Shown here: piece after piece, positions 39,007 through 47,857 of the stretch
How positions within the stretch are numbered: position 1 is the stretch's first letter
Layout of the letters: the number at the start of each line of letters is the position of its first letter
Assembly: GCA_050299855.1 (NCBI GenBank)
Contig: JBNKWQ010000025.1
Location: 1 to 64,000, forward strand
Direction of reading: 5' to 3'
Length of the DNA: 64,000 bases
From: Hahella sp050299855
Lineage (GTDB): Bacteria; Pseudomonadota; Gammaproteobacteria; Pseudomonadales; Oleiphilaceae
Translations under genes and position numbers: made by a program
The notes under the pieces: model-generated
Database searches by the model: none
Seen by the model: the letters and a program-made list of their open reading frames with translations, nothing else
Told to the model about the DNA's origin: nothing

Positions 39007-39468
39007 ATGACCGCAGTAGATCAAAAAGCCATTTTTGAAGTAAACCCCCTGGGCAAGAGCACAACCGTTGACGATATAAGGGACAGTTTCGATTTCCTTG
39101 ACGACTGGGAAGACCGCTACGGCTATGTCATCGATCTGGGCAAGAAAGCCCCCCCGATCCCCGATTTTTACCGGGTGGAAGAAAATTACATCCATGGCTG
39201 CCAAAGTCAGGTCTGGTTTATCCATTACTATGATGAAGCTGAAGACAAGCTTTATGTGCTGGTGGATAGCGATGCCATGATTGTTCGTGGACTTGCGGCT
39301 GTGGTGATGAGCGCCTTCAATTATCGATCACCTGCAGAAATCGCACAATTCAATATGGACGGTCTCTTCAGCGAGCTGGACCTGCTTCGGCATCTTAGCC
39401 CCACCCGTGGCAACGGCTTAAGAGCCATGGTACAGAAAATCCAGGAAACAGCGCGCCAGTGCGCGTGA
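39007..39468 (+). CDS. sufE: Sulfur acceptor protein SufE
   Basis: The 153-residue protein is SufE, which takes the persulfide from SufS. The active cysteine is C65 in IHGCQSQVW. The helical motif DDWEDRYGYVIDLG near residue 33 and the late RGNGLRAM segment are typical. It closes the suf operon, 64 bases after sufT. Confidence 0.95.
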   Translation: MTAVDQKAIFEVNPLGKSTTVDDIRDSFDFLDDWEDRYGYVIDLGKKAPPIPDFYRVEENYIHGCQSQVWFIHYYDEAEDKLYVLVDSDAMIVRGLAAVVMSAFNYRSPAEIAQFNMDGLFSELDLLRHLSPTRGNGLRAMVQKIQETARQCA

Positions 39469-39491
39469 CTTAACTTTTTAGGCGGCGACGG

Positions 39492-39584
39492 ATGGACCTT
39501 GAACTCAGCAGTTTCAACCCCAAAGATCCGGCCCGCACAACCACACACTGTGTGACATCCCAACCTTCAGGAGACCATGCCTGA
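39492..39584 (+). CDS. Possible 30-codon small ORF coupled to the DMT permease gene
   Basis: An ATG preceded by GGCGGCGACGG opens a 30-codon frame whose stop overlaps the ATG of the next gene as TGATG. I do not recognise the peptide; it is hydrophilic with one cysteine. The overlap suggests translational coupling or a leader peptide, but a chance frame this short is quite possible. Confidence 0.3.
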   Translation: MDLELSSFNPKDPARTTTHCVTSQPSGDHA

Positions 39585-40498
39585 TGCTGGCCAGAATTGG
39601 CCTCACCGGCTGTGCCCTGGTCGCCTTCGCGGGCAACTCTGTATTGTGCCGCCTGGCCCTGGGCTCTCAATTGATCGATCCGGCCAGCTTCACTTCAGTT
39701 CGGTTGATATCCGGCGCCGTCATGCTTTGGCTGATTATTGCCTTAAGAAAAACCTTGGGAAACTCTGGAAAGTCGGCAAACCTGAATTCAGATAACAGCG
39801 CCACGACTCCGCGAATACATTCCAATGGAAAAGCTCTGCAACTGCTGACGCCAGGAGCAATTGCATTGTTTCTGTATGCCATTTGCTTTTCTTATGCCTA
39901 CATTGCCCTGGAAACCGCTACCGGCGCTCTTATTCTTTTTGCGGTTGTACAACTTACATTGATTACTCTGGGCCTGTTGAACGGCCAACGGCTCCAGGCA
40001 TTGGAATGGCTCGGTCTGGTAATCGCGCTGGGGGGCTTTATCTATTTACTACTTCCTTCTGCCGGCAGACCGGAAGTCACTGCCACCTGCCTGATGGCAT
40101 TTGCCGGAGTCGCCTGGGGTGTCTACACCTGGCTGGGCCGTAGCAGTAAATCACCAATGCGCACGACCGCAGTAAACTTTCTGCTCAGCATCCCCCTCAC
40201 CCTCCTGACCTTTGCTGCCGCTTATTTTTTACTTCATAACACTAGTATAAGCCTATCGGGATTCTGGCTGGCGGTAACTTCTGGCTCATTGGCATCCGGG
40301 GCAGGCTATGCCATCTGGTACAGCGTATTGCCAGCGCTTTCAGCTGCCCAAGCCGGTGTATTACAGCTTTTTGTCCCCGTACTTGCTGCATTAGGAGGCG
40401 TGGTTTTTGTCGGCGAAACCCTCTCCCTGCATCTGGTCACGGCAGGACTAATTACCCTGGCTGGGATTGCACTGCTGTTCTGGGCACGCTATCGCTAA
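39584..40498 (+). CDS. DMT superfamily (EamA) transporter
   Basis: The 304-residue membrane protein has ten predicted hydrophobic segments in two EamA repeats (about 1-135 and 150-300). Typical features are ETATGALILFAVVQ near residue 107, WGVYTWLGR near 178 and GYAIWYSVLP near 243. Members export or import drugs and metabolites; the substrate is unknown. AGGAG lies ten bases before the ATG. It follows sufE by 115 bases and may read through from the suf operon. Confidence 0.9.
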   Translation: MLARIGLTGCALVAFAGNSVLCRLALGSQLIDPASFTSVRLISGAVMLWLIIALRKTLGNSGKSANLNSDNSATTPRIHSNGKALQLLTPGAIALFLYAICFSYAYIALETATGALILFAVVQLTLITLGLLNGQRLQALEWLGLVIALGGFIYLLLPSAGRPEVTATCLMAFAGVAWGVYTWLGRSSKSPMRTTAVNFLLSIPLTLLTFAAAYFLLHNTSISLSGFWLAVTSGSLASGAGYAIWYSVLPALSAAQAGVLQLFVPVLAALGGVVFVGETLSLHLVTAGLITLAGIALLFWARYR

Positions 40499-40537
40499 TA
40501 GAAGCAGCACCTGCCAAACACAATTCAGGAAACCACA

Positions 40538-41167
40538 ATGCAGCCACCAACTAAGTCAACACTCTTCTATTTCCATGATCCCATGTGTAGCTGGTGCTGG
40601 GGGTTTCGGCCGACATTGCTGGATCTGCAATCCAGGCTACCTGATGACATTGCCTTTCAGTCTGTGCTCGGCGGATTGGCACCGGACAGCGATGAACCGA
40701 TGCCATCAGGCATGCAGAAAATGTTGCAGTCAACCTGGCAGCGTATCCACCACACACTTGGCACTGAGTTTAATTTCGACTTCTGGCAACACTGCCGGCC
40801 CAGACGTTCCACTTACCCAGCATGCCGTGCAGTTATTATTGCCCGCGCTGAAGGGCTTGAAGCCGAAATGGTACAGGCCATACAACAGGCGTATTACCTG
40901 CAGGCGCGCAATCCCTCAGACCTTCAAACCCTCACTAGCCTGGCTAAGGAACTAGAGCTGGATGGCGAAAAGTTTTATCGCGCACTTACCAGTCCAGAAG
41001 TCGACAAGGAACTACAGGAGGAAATCAATTTCACCCGAACATGCGGCGTATCCGGCTTCCCTGCATTGGCCCTGGAGATCAATAACTCGGTACAGTTGCT
41101 GGAATTAAGTTATGAGGATGCAGATTTCATGTTGTCGCAAATAGTCCAGCGACTTAAAGATTCTTGA
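40538..41167 (+). CDS. DsbA family (FrnE-like) thioredoxin-fold protein
   Basis: The 209-residue protein has a thioredoxin fold with the redox motif CSWC in FHDPMCSWCWGFRP at residues 12-25 and the cis-proline segment VSGFPALALE near residue 168. There is no signal peptide, so it acts in the cytoplasm, as the FrnE-like branch does. It may be a disulfide oxidoreductase or an isomerase. Its 3' end overlaps the convergent GGDEF gene by 14 bases. Confidence 0.9.
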   Translation: MQPPTKSTLFYFHDPMCSWCWGFRPTLLDLQSRLPDDIAFQSVLGGLAPDSDEPMPSGMQKMLQSTWQRIHHTLGTEFNFDFWQHCRPRRSTYPACRAVIIARAEGLEAEMVQAIQQAYYLQARNPSDLQTLTSLAKELELDGEKFYRALTSPEVDKELQEEINFTRTCGVSGFPALALEINNSVQLLELSYEDADFMLSQIVQRLKDS

Positions 41168-41804
41168 GATTGGGCCAGACGGCATTCTTGTGACTTTTGG
41201 CTTCGTGGTTTTTAGAGGCAGCAACCCGGTTGCCGCCGTTGCTTCGGGCCCGCTCCAGGGCCTTATTGGCGCGTTTTATCACATCTTCCACTTGTTCATG
41301 GGATTGCTTCTCCGCACAGCCGATACTTACCGTGAAATTGGTTGAAAACTGCCGGGGTTTAATTTCCACCACCGCTTGGCGGATACGTTCCGCAAGGATG
41401 ACTGAGCCGTCCAGATTGGTTGAAGGTAGACAGATAATGAATTTTCCACTGCCGTATCGTCCAAACAAATCCACTTCACGAATGACTTGTGCCACCGCCG
41501 TCGCTAATGCTGCCATGGCTTCATGGCCGGCTTCAGGGCCAAACTCATCATAGATATGCCGGAATCGGTCACCATCCAGCATCAGAAAGCTCACATTGTG
41601 CTTGTTACGCTCGCAGTGCTTGACCATCCTGGCGGCTTCCGCTTCATTGTATGGCCACTCAAGCGCATGAGTTGCATGGTCATGCATAGTGGCGTCCTTG
41701 AGTTTTTTTTGCATGCCTTTGAGCTTGGTCATCAACGCAATAGTCACCACCAGCAGTACCGCACTCGACCAGAGAAATGGCGAGGTAATAAATCCATCAT
41801 TCAT
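41154..41804 (-). CDS. Membrane-anchored degenerate GGDEF protein
   Basis: The 216-residue protein has one N-terminal TM helix (9-27) and a GGDEF domain (45-195). The signature reads GSGKF in FGRYGSGKFIICLP, so the catalytic acidic residues are lost, and the metal-binding DxDxF region is altered to LDGDRF. It is unlikely to make c-di-GMP. It may bind c-di-GMP or another ligand or act as a partner of the intact GGDEF protein encoded divergently at 42130. Confidence 0.87.
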   Translation of the reverse strand: MNDGFITSPFLWSSAVLLVVTIALMTKLKGMQKKLKDATMHDHATHALEWPYNEAEAARMVKHCERNKHNVSFLMLDGDRFRHIYDEFGPEAGHEAMAALATAVAQVIREVDLFGRYGSGKFIICLPSTNLDGSVILAERIRQAVVEIKPRQFSTNFTVSIGCAEKQSHEQVEDVIKRANKALERARSNGGNRVAASKNHEAKSHKNAVWPNLKNL

Positions 41805-42129
41805 AACCTGCCACCCTGTTTAGCTTCAAGGAAAACAGGATCAGCATTTGAGGATCCGGCAATATATGTTGTTGGAAAGTCAGAGAGTTCAGAATTCATT
41901 CATCCAGAATCCGGTGGTCGAGAAAGTGATGGCCTACGGCCATTTATCCACATCGGAGATAAGCTGTTCCCTGTAAGTTTAGACCATCAAGGAAGGCCTG
42001 CACCGCATTTTTTCACGCCCTTAAAATACCTATATTTATGCATGGAATGAGAGATTCTAAACTATACTCAAAAAAACCAGCGAATAAGCGGGCTATAAGT
42101 TCAACAGACCCTAGAAACGGACATAGGAA
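41805..42129. other. Divergent intergenic region between two GGDEF genes
   Basis: The 325 bases hold the promoters of both GGDEF genes. A perfect 15-base inverted repeat (ATGGCC, TAC, GGCCAT) lies at 41929-41943, roughly in the middle. No coding sequence is recognised. Confidence 0.5.
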
Positions 42130-43194
42130 ATGCCCCGTAATACAGACCTGACAGAAGCAATCCAATATTTAAAGTTAACGCTGCCGGAAATGAGCAAGCG
42201 TAAGATTGCGACCACCCCGGAAAACTACGCTGTATGGTACGAATTTATCTTAGGCAAGAACCTCGGCTTAAAAACCCATATCGCTGAGCTGGACAAAAGA
42301 CAGGCAGACTACACGGAAGAGGTGAACGCCACCCTCTACGAAAAATATATCCTGTGTGCAGCGGATCAGGCGGAAATCACCAAACTCAAAGACAATGTCC
42401 GCAGGATTATCAGTGAATTACTTGGAAGCCTTGCCTCTGAAGGCGAACAGCTCACCAGTTTTTCCAACACATTAATTCAGTTTTCAGAACAGATCCAAGA
42501 GGTTTCCACTGCCGAAGCGTTGCAGGGAATGATCAAGGAATTGTTGGTCGAAACCCGCAAGCGAGAAGAAGCCACACTAGAGTTAAAGCAATCTGTTTCT
42601 TCCATGGCAGACGATATTAAAGACCTGCGGCTGGAAATGGAGCGGCTGAATGAAGAAGCCAATACCGACTCGCTTACTCAGGTGAAAAACCGTAGAGCAT
42701 TTGAGATTGCACTCGACAAATCCATGTTGTCCTCCGCCCAGGATAGCACTCCTCTCTGTATCATCATGGTAGATATCGACCACTTCAAAAACTTCAACGA
42801 TCAGTTCGGTCATACAATTGGAGATAAAGTCCTGCGCTATGTCGCCAACAGTCTGCTGCAATCCGTTCGCGGTAGTGACACCATTGCCAGGGTCGGTGGT
42901 GAGGAGTTTGCGATAGTTCTACCGGAAACGGACTATGAGGGGGCTCTGGCAGTCGCCGAGAATTGTCGTGATAAAATCGCCCGGCAACCCTTGTCTGACA
43001 GCAAAGCCAATAAAAAACTGGGTTCCTTGACGGTCTCAGCCGGCGTTGGTGAATATCACCCCAGAGAGAGCACGGAAGATCTCATTCGACGCACCGATGC
43101 CTGTTTGTACCAATCAAAGCGGTATGGAAGGGATAAAGTAACGGGCGAGCGGGAACTCAAGGATTACAAAGAAAGAGACGTCACCTGGATCTAG
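42130..43194 (+). CDS. Diguanylate cyclase (GGDEF) with I-site
   Basis: The 354-residue cytoplasmic protein has a helical N-terminal sensor/dimerisation part (1-175) with the recurring ATTPENYAVWYEF segment, a coiled-coil stretch near 140-178, and a GGDEF domain from about 180. The active motif is GGEEF near residue 255 and an inhibitory RGSD site lies five residues before it, so it should be an active, product-inhibited cyclase. AGGA is unusually close to the ATG. Confidence 0.93.
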   Translation: MPRNTDLTEAIQYLKLTLPEMSKRKIATTPENYAVWYEFILGKNLGLKTHIAELDKRQADYTEEVNATLYEKYILCAADQAEITKLKDNVRRIISELLGSLASEGEQLTSFSNTLIQFSEQIQEVSTAEALQGMIKELLVETRKREEATLELKQSVSSMADDIKDLRLEMERLNEEANTDSLTQVKNRRAFEIALDKSMLSSAQDSTPLCIIMVDIDHFKNFNDQFGHTIGDKVLRYVANSLLQSVRGSDTIARVGGEEFAIVLPETDYEGALAVAENCRDKIARQPLSDSKANKKLGSLTVSAGVGEYHPRESTEDLIRRTDACLYQSKRYGRDKVTGERELKDYKERDVTWI

Positions 43195-43220
43195 CTCTGC
43201 GTTAAGGCAAGTACTAACGC

Positions 43221-43790
43221 TTAGGCCCCTGGAAGATGGCCCTTAATAATCTCGTAAATAGCCGGCCGGTGCGAGGCGATCTCTTCCTTCGACAGTCCTT
43301 CCAGGGAATGGGGATACTTCAACCAGGCCTCGGTCTCATACAAGTAATAATCCGGCACACGCCCTGTCTGATTACGACTGGGTTTATAGTAGGGCACGGC
43401 AACCCGGATATCTTCCGGTGCATTTAACCGGGCACGGGTTTTCAGCTCATCAATAATGGCCTCTATGGAACGGCCGGTATCGAAGACATCGTCTACGATC
43501 AGCAGGCTGTCGTGACTTTGCACGTTCTTGACAAGATAGTTCAAGCCGAAGACTTTAACTTGGCGACTTTGCTGGTCGATACCGCTATAGGATGAAGTAC
43601 GGATAGCGATGTTATCGGTGGTGATCCCGTGAAAATCCAAAAATTCCTGAACTGCGGTACCTATAGGTGCGCCGCCGCGCCAGACCGCCAACATGAAGGT
43701 CGGGCGGAAACCGCTGCGGATTATCTGTGCCGCCAACCGATAGGAATCTTCCAACAATCCCTGGGCCGTCAGATACTGTTTTTCACTCAT
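43221..43790 (-). CDS. Phosphoribosyltransferase, hypoxanthine/xanthine type
   Basis: The 189-residue protein has the PRPP-binding motif LLIVDDVFDTGRS near residue 94 and an early WRGGAPIG loop near residue 39. It probably salvages a purine base. The frame extends to a TTG at 43802, but the ATG at 43790 with GAGAAG just upstream is better. It is divergent from a paralogue of about the same length 68 bases away. Confidence 0.88.
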   Translation of the reverse strand: MSEKQYLTAQGLLEDSYRLAAQIIRSGFRPTFMLAVWRGGAPIGTAVQEFLDFHGITTDNIAIRTSSYSGIDQQSRQVKVFGLNYLVKNVQSHDSLLIVDDVFDTGRSIEAIIDELKTRARLNAPEDIRVAVPYYKPSRNQTGRVPDYYLYETEAWLKYPHSLEGLSKEEIASHRPAIYEIIKGHLPGA

Positions 43791-43858
43791 AGCTTCTCGC
43801 AATTTTTCAGCAATCGGTTATATTCACTTTCTGATCCGAATTTGGCAACCCGAAAGCA

Positions 43859-44440
43859 ATGAAAAAGCACTATCTTGATGAAGAAAGCCTGATCCTGGAT
43901 GCCTTCCGTCTGGGGGTTCAGATTTATGAAAGCGGTTTCCGCCCAACCTTTATCGTGGGTCTCTGGCGTGGAGGTAGTTCTATCGGCATCTATGTTCAGG
44001 AGTGTTTGCAGACTTTGGGTTGTGAAACGGACCATATTGCCCTACGGACGTCTTATCGTGGGCAGCCTTATTATCACAATATGGTTGCCTCCCCCAACAC
44101 TGAAATTCGTGTTCACGGCACCCAGTATCTGCTGGAAAACCTCAACGCGGATGATGGTCTGCTGATTGTCGATGACGTTTTCAGCACCGGCCTCAATATT
44201 AAAGCAGTCATCGATAAGCTTGAGCGCAACTGCAAACGCAATATGCCTAAAGAAGTGAAGATTGCAACACTCTGGCAGCGCCCTGCGTTTAACAAGACCA
44301 GGCTGAAGCCGGACTATTGCCTGCACAGCACTGATAACTGGCTGGTATTTCCTTATGAGCTGAACGGTATTTCACTTGAAGAATTGCAGGAACATAAGCC
44401 TTTTGTGATACCGATTCTTGAAGAATGTAAACCCGGGTAG
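43859..44440 (+). CDS. Phosphoribosyltransferase paralogue
   Basis: The 193-residue protein aligns end to end with the divergent neighbour: SGFRPTFIVGLWRGGSSIG against SGFRPTFMLAVWRGGAPIG, and LLIVDDVFSTGLNI as the PRPP site. The usual D in DTG is S here (FSTG). Different insertion (residues 65-80) and a changed C-terminus suggest a different base specificity. The two genes look like an old inverted duplication. Confidence 0.88.
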   Translation: MKKHYLDEESLILDAFRLGVQIYESGFRPTFIVGLWRGGSSIGIYVQECLQTLGCETDHIALRTSYRGQPYYHNMVASPNTEIRVHGTQYLLENLNADDGLLIVDDVFSTGLNIKAVIDKLERNCKRNMPKEVKIATLWQRPAFNKTRLKPDYCLHSTDNWLVFPYELNGISLEELQEHKPFVIPILEECKPG

Positions 44441-44567
44441 AAAATATTTTAGTGGGCTTTGCATCCAAACCCCTCCCCAGTGTCGTCTTAATTAGTAACT
44501 AAGCCAGGTAGTCTTTAACCAGCGCCTGACCTCGTCACTAATCAAAACAAACTGAAGGAGATTTACC

Positions 44568-45050
44568 ATGTTCGCACAAAAACTTATATTCGCCGCTCTG
44601 CTGACCAGTTCTCTTGCAGCTTGCGCACAATATGGCGCGACTCCCACCCAAACCCGGGCGTCTGACGCAGGTAACATTCTGACCGATGCTTCCGGTATGA
44701 CCTTGTATAAATTCGCTAAGGACCAACCCGGTACATCCAATTGCTATGATGCCTGTGCTGCTAAATGGCCTCCATTCCTAGCCACCGCCGAAGACCATAC
44801 CAGCGGGGAATACAGCATTATCAAACGCAAGGACGGCACCCTGCAGTGGGCCTACCAGAATGCGCCACTGTATACCTGGTTCAAAGACAGCAAACCTGGG
44901 GATATGACCGGTAATGGTATGGGCGGCGTCTGGTATGTCGTGAACCCTGTTGCCAAGACTTCTTCACAGAGCTCTTCCGGCTACTATGGTTCTTCCAATG
45001 ACCAGGGTTCTTCCAGCTACCAGAGTTCTTCCAGCGGCAGTGATTATTAA
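44568..45050 (+). CDS. Lipoprotein with two secreted repeats (Lipoprotein_15/COG4315)
   Basis: The 160-residue precursor has a lipobox LAAC (Cys19) and two copies of the family repeat: TLYKFAKDQPGTSNCYD (near 45) and APLYTWFKDSKPGDMTGN (near 98), with Cys in the first. The tail from about residue 130 is a low-complexity Ser/Tyr/Gly stretch. Function is unknown. AAGGAG precedes the ATG. An ECF sigma/anti-sigma pair lies downstream, as often happens with this family, so it may be the regulated target. Confidence 0.88.
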   Translation: MFAQKLIFAALLTSSLAACAQYGATPTQTRASDAGNILTDASGMTLYKFAKDQPGTSNCYDACAAKWPPFLATAEDHTSGEYSIIKRKDGTLQWAYQNAPLYTWFKDSKPGDMTGNGMGGVWYVVNPVAKTSSQSSSGYYGSSNDQGSSSYQSSSSGSDY

Positions 45051-45107
45051 TTCAATCGTTCATTCACAAACTGAAGCAACGACTGAATACGGCAGAAATC
45101 ACGCAGA

Positions 45108-45133
45108 CCGGTCCCAATGTTTATTGGGACCGG
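45108..45133 (+). terminator. Perfect 11-bp hairpin after the lipoprotein gene
   Basis: CCGGTCCCAAT pairs perfectly with ATTGGGACCGG around a GTTT loop. It sits 58 bases after the lipoprotein stop. No T-run follows, so it may be a weak or Rho-assisted terminator or an mRNA-stabilising hairpin. Confidence 0.5.
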
Positions 45134-45357
45134 GTTAAGCCGGCCAGAGTGCAATCGTCTTCAGGGTAAGCCTGCCTGTACCAGTTGAATGAGCTGGATA
45201 TCAAGTTCAAGGCGATAGTGTTATGTCACAGAGCGCCGCTTTACCATCAATCATGGTCTGCCATTCTGAGTCATGCTATGGCAGAATTAATCCTCCCTGG
45301 CCTTTCCAGTTTACAGTCGGCAGATCAGTCACTGGAATACATACAATTTTATCTGTC

Positions 45358-45948
45358 ATGAGGCATACACTGACAACGCCCGTTATTTCCGACGCCCCAA
45401 AAAGCGGCGATAAGACTCAGGTGCAGGAGCACCTGGACCATCTACTTCGGCGGACTGCACTGGCCGACCGGAACGCGTTTGCTCAACTTTATCAAATGAC
45501 CAGTCCTCGGCTGATGGCGGTCATCGGTAGAATTCTCAACAATCCACAGGAAAGTGCCGATGTCCTGCAAGAAGTATTTATAAAACTCTGGCATCAGGCA
45601 TCCAGCTATGCGGGTTCAGGCTCCGCCTGGGGATGGTTAACCGTTATGGCCCGCCATGCTGCCCTGGACAGGCTAAAAAGCCTGCAACGCCGGCCGGATG
45701 TGGCACAGGAAGAAATCGAGGGACTCATCGATGCCCTGGGGACAGTGTCGGCCTGCCCTACAGATACTCATGGCCTCAACCAATGTCTGGCAGAACTTTC
45801 ATCCTCGGCCAGAGAAGCCATTCTACTCAGTTATGTGCACGGCTATAGCCACAGTGAACTGACGGAAAGATTGAAAAGCCCTCTGGGCACCATTAAAGCC
45901 TGGATTAGACGTGGGTTGCAGGAGTTGAAGATATGTCTAAGTACCTGA
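45358..45948 (+). CDS. ECF RNA polymerase sigma factor
   Basis: The protein of about 196 residues has sigma region 2 (FAQLYQMTSPRLMAVIGRIL, then ESADVLQEVFIKLWHQ) and region 4 (AREAILLSYVHGYSHSELTE, ending LGTIKAWIRRGLQELK), with no region 3, as in ECF factors. An upstream ATG at 45223 would add 45 residues that do not resemble sigma factors but has a better-placed AAGG, so the start is uncertain. The gene overlaps the anti-sigma gene by 16 bases. Confidence 0.9.
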   Translation: MRHTLTTPVISDAPKSGDKTQVQEHLDHLLRRTALADRNAFAQLYQMTSPRLMAVIGRILNNPQESADVLQEVFIKLWHQASSYAGSGSAWGWLTVMARHAALDRLKSLQRRPDVAQEEIEGLIDALGTVSACPTDTHGLNQCLAELSSSAREAILLSYVHGYSHSELTERLKSPLGTIKAWIRRGLQELKICLST

Positions 45949-46766
45949 GATATCAGCAACCGGAAGTATGTAACCATCTGGCCGCACAGTATGTTGCAGG
46001 TCATCTGACTCCGCGAGCCCGGCGGCGAATGGAACAACTTATTGCGGTCACTCCGGCCTTGAAGGAGGCAGTGGCAGATTGGTCTGACCAACTGGCCCCT
46101 GTGCATATGCAATTGTCGGAAAGTCAGGTGCCGGACCAGATATGGAACGGTATTCAGGAACACCTGTTCGAAACAGATAACACTGATCCCAAGCCGTCAA
46201 CCGCTGAGCGCCTGCTGGGCTTTTGGCGCCGTTTGGGTGTCAGCTCCGCCATGGCGAGCGTGGCTCTGGCTGTTGTGCTGATCTGGCAAACCAGTATGCC
46301 GGTCAAATGGCAGGTCCGTGGTGCCGATTACCTTGCCCCAATGCAGGTAACCGTAGCTTCAACCCCGGCGAGCGGAAATGGCGTTCAGACATTACCCGCC
46401 GATCAGGAAGACCTGATCCAACAGGTTGAAAGCGATCAAAGCTTTGCTTTTGTTATTACCGGTTACCAGGGACAAAACCCCGGGGAATCGTTTATTTCAC
46501 TGCAATGGTCTAAAGGTGCACCACATCCCGAGCGGAAATCCCTGCATCTCTGGGCAGAAAACCGGGAAGATCAATCGTTAACTTATCTGGGTCCGTTGCC
46601 TGAAGCCGGCAAGCCCTGGTTTTTGGAAAAACCCCAATGGGCTGCACTGACCCACAGCGGCCGACTATTGGTCAATGGCGATGCCACCCAACTGCAACCC
46701 AGTCGCTATCTGTACGAAGGTCCCTGCTTGCAACTGACCGGCTGGAAACAAAGTAAAGCGAGCTGA
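45933..46766 (+). CDS. Anti-sigma factor, RskA-type
   Basis: The 277-residue protein has an N-terminal anti-sigma domain with the pattern HLAAQYVAGHLTPRARRRME, one TM helix near residues 103-121, and a periplasmic RskA-like domain (about 160-275). It should hold the upstream sigma factor at the membrane until an envelope signal. The 16-base overlap with the sigma gene supports equal production. Confidence 0.9.
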   Translation: MSKYLRYQQPEVCNHLAAQYVAGHLTPRARRRMEQLIAVTPALKEAVADWSDQLAPVHMQLSESQVPDQIWNGIQEHLFETDNTDPKPSTAERLLGFWRRLGVSSAMASVALAVVLIWQTSMPVKWQVRGADYLAPMQVTVASTPASGNGVQTLPADQEDLIQQVESDQSFAFVITGYQGQNPGESFISLQWSKGAPHPERKSLHLWAENREDQSLTYLGPLPEAGKPWFLEKPQWAALTHSGRLLVNGDATQLQPSRYLYEGPCLQLTGWKQSKAS

Positions 46767-46789
46767 TTCAGAGTCTGAAGTGCCGGTGG

Positions 46790-47767
46790 TCAGGAAGAGG
46801 CGTTTTGCCACTGGCGCTTGAATCGCTCCATAGTTCGCGCCAGATCAATCGATTCCTGAACGGTATACAGAGGGCTGCTGCGACAGCCATTTTGCAGGCA
46901 CTCATTGACATGGCTCGCCTCAAAGTGCCACCCCATGCCCGGAAAATCGAAAGACACCCAATCCGGCACCTCCCGGCCATGCTCATAAATCCGTAAAGAC
47001 TTGGCCGCAAACCAGTGTGGAGGAATTTCAACATAGCCCTGGGTGCCGCTGATTATCGCCGTATTTGGAAAATAGCGATCGATGGAAGCCGTTAACTGCG
47101 CCGATGCACCACTGTCATAGTCCAGAAGCATAACTTCATGAATATCCACACCGGTTTCACCAAACTCGACATCTGCTGCAATACTATCAGGCAGACCCAA
47201 CACCATCTGGGCCAGATACAAGGGATAGATCCCCAGGTCCAGTAAAGCGCCGCCACCCAGTGCAGGATTCAACAGCCGGTGATCCGGCCTGACATCAGCG
47301 GCAAATCCAAAGTTGGCCTGGACACTTTTCACCTCACCGATACGACCAGCCTGAATCCAGGCCAGCATCTCTGTAATCGCGGGATTAAAGCGGGTCCACA
47401 TTGCTTCCATCAAAAACACATCGGCTTCAGCAGCGGCCTTATAAAGCGCTTCGGTATCAGCAGAATTCAGGGTCAGGGGTTTTTCGCAAAGAACAGAAAC
47501 TCCAGACGATATCGCCTCAATTGCTGAGGCATAGTGTTCGGAATGAGGACTCGCGATATAAATCAAATCAACTTCGCCGCTGGCAGCCATGTCAGCGACG
47601 GAAGTGAACACTTTGGGAATGGAAAACTCGCGGGCGAAATTCTCCCCTCTGGAAACCTGACGTGAACATAGCCCCTGGATCACGCCGCCCTGGCTATACT
47701 GAAAATCCTCAATAAACTGCCTGGCCATGTTACCGGTTGAAACTATTCCCCAGCGTATCGGTGCCAT
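46790..47767 (-). CDS. Gfo/Idh/MocA family oxidoreductase
   Basis: The 325-residue protein opens with the NAD(P)-binding segment RWGIVSTGNMARQFIED and has the EKP motif in VLCEKPLTLN near residue 91. The C-terminal half is the alpha/beta substrate domain with GGGALLDLGIYPL near residue 166. Dihydrodiol/xylose dehydrogenase-like members look most similar, but the substrate cannot be read from the sequence. It is a single gene with GGAGGGGG near its start. Confidence 0.9.
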   Translation of the reverse strand: MAPIRWGIVSTGNMARQFIEDFQYSQGGVIQGLCSRQVSRGENFAREFSIPKVFTSVADMAASGEVDLIYIASPHSEHYASAIEAISSGVSVLCEKPLTLNSADTEALYKAAAEADVFLMEAMWTRFNPAITEMLAWIQAGRIGEVKSVQANFGFAADVRPDHRLLNPALGGGALLDLGIYPLYLAQMVLGLPDSIAADVEFGETGVDIHEVMLLDYDSGASAQLTASIDRYFPNTAIISGTQGYVEIPPHWFAAKSLRIYEHGREVPDWVSFDFPGMGWHFEASHVNECLQNGCRSSPLYTVQESIDLARTMERFKRQWQNASS

Positions 47768-47857
47768 CTCCGTACCCCCTCCCTTTATCTTCTACAAACA
47801 CCGTATGTGTATGCCATTGGTTTTGCAGTCGGCAAGCATGAGGGTATATCACCAGTA

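Noticed and set aside
41523..42050. 175-codon plus-strand frame overlapping the start of the degenerate GGDEF gene
   Set aside because: It is largely antisense to a clear GGDEF domain and has no ribosome site or recognisable product.
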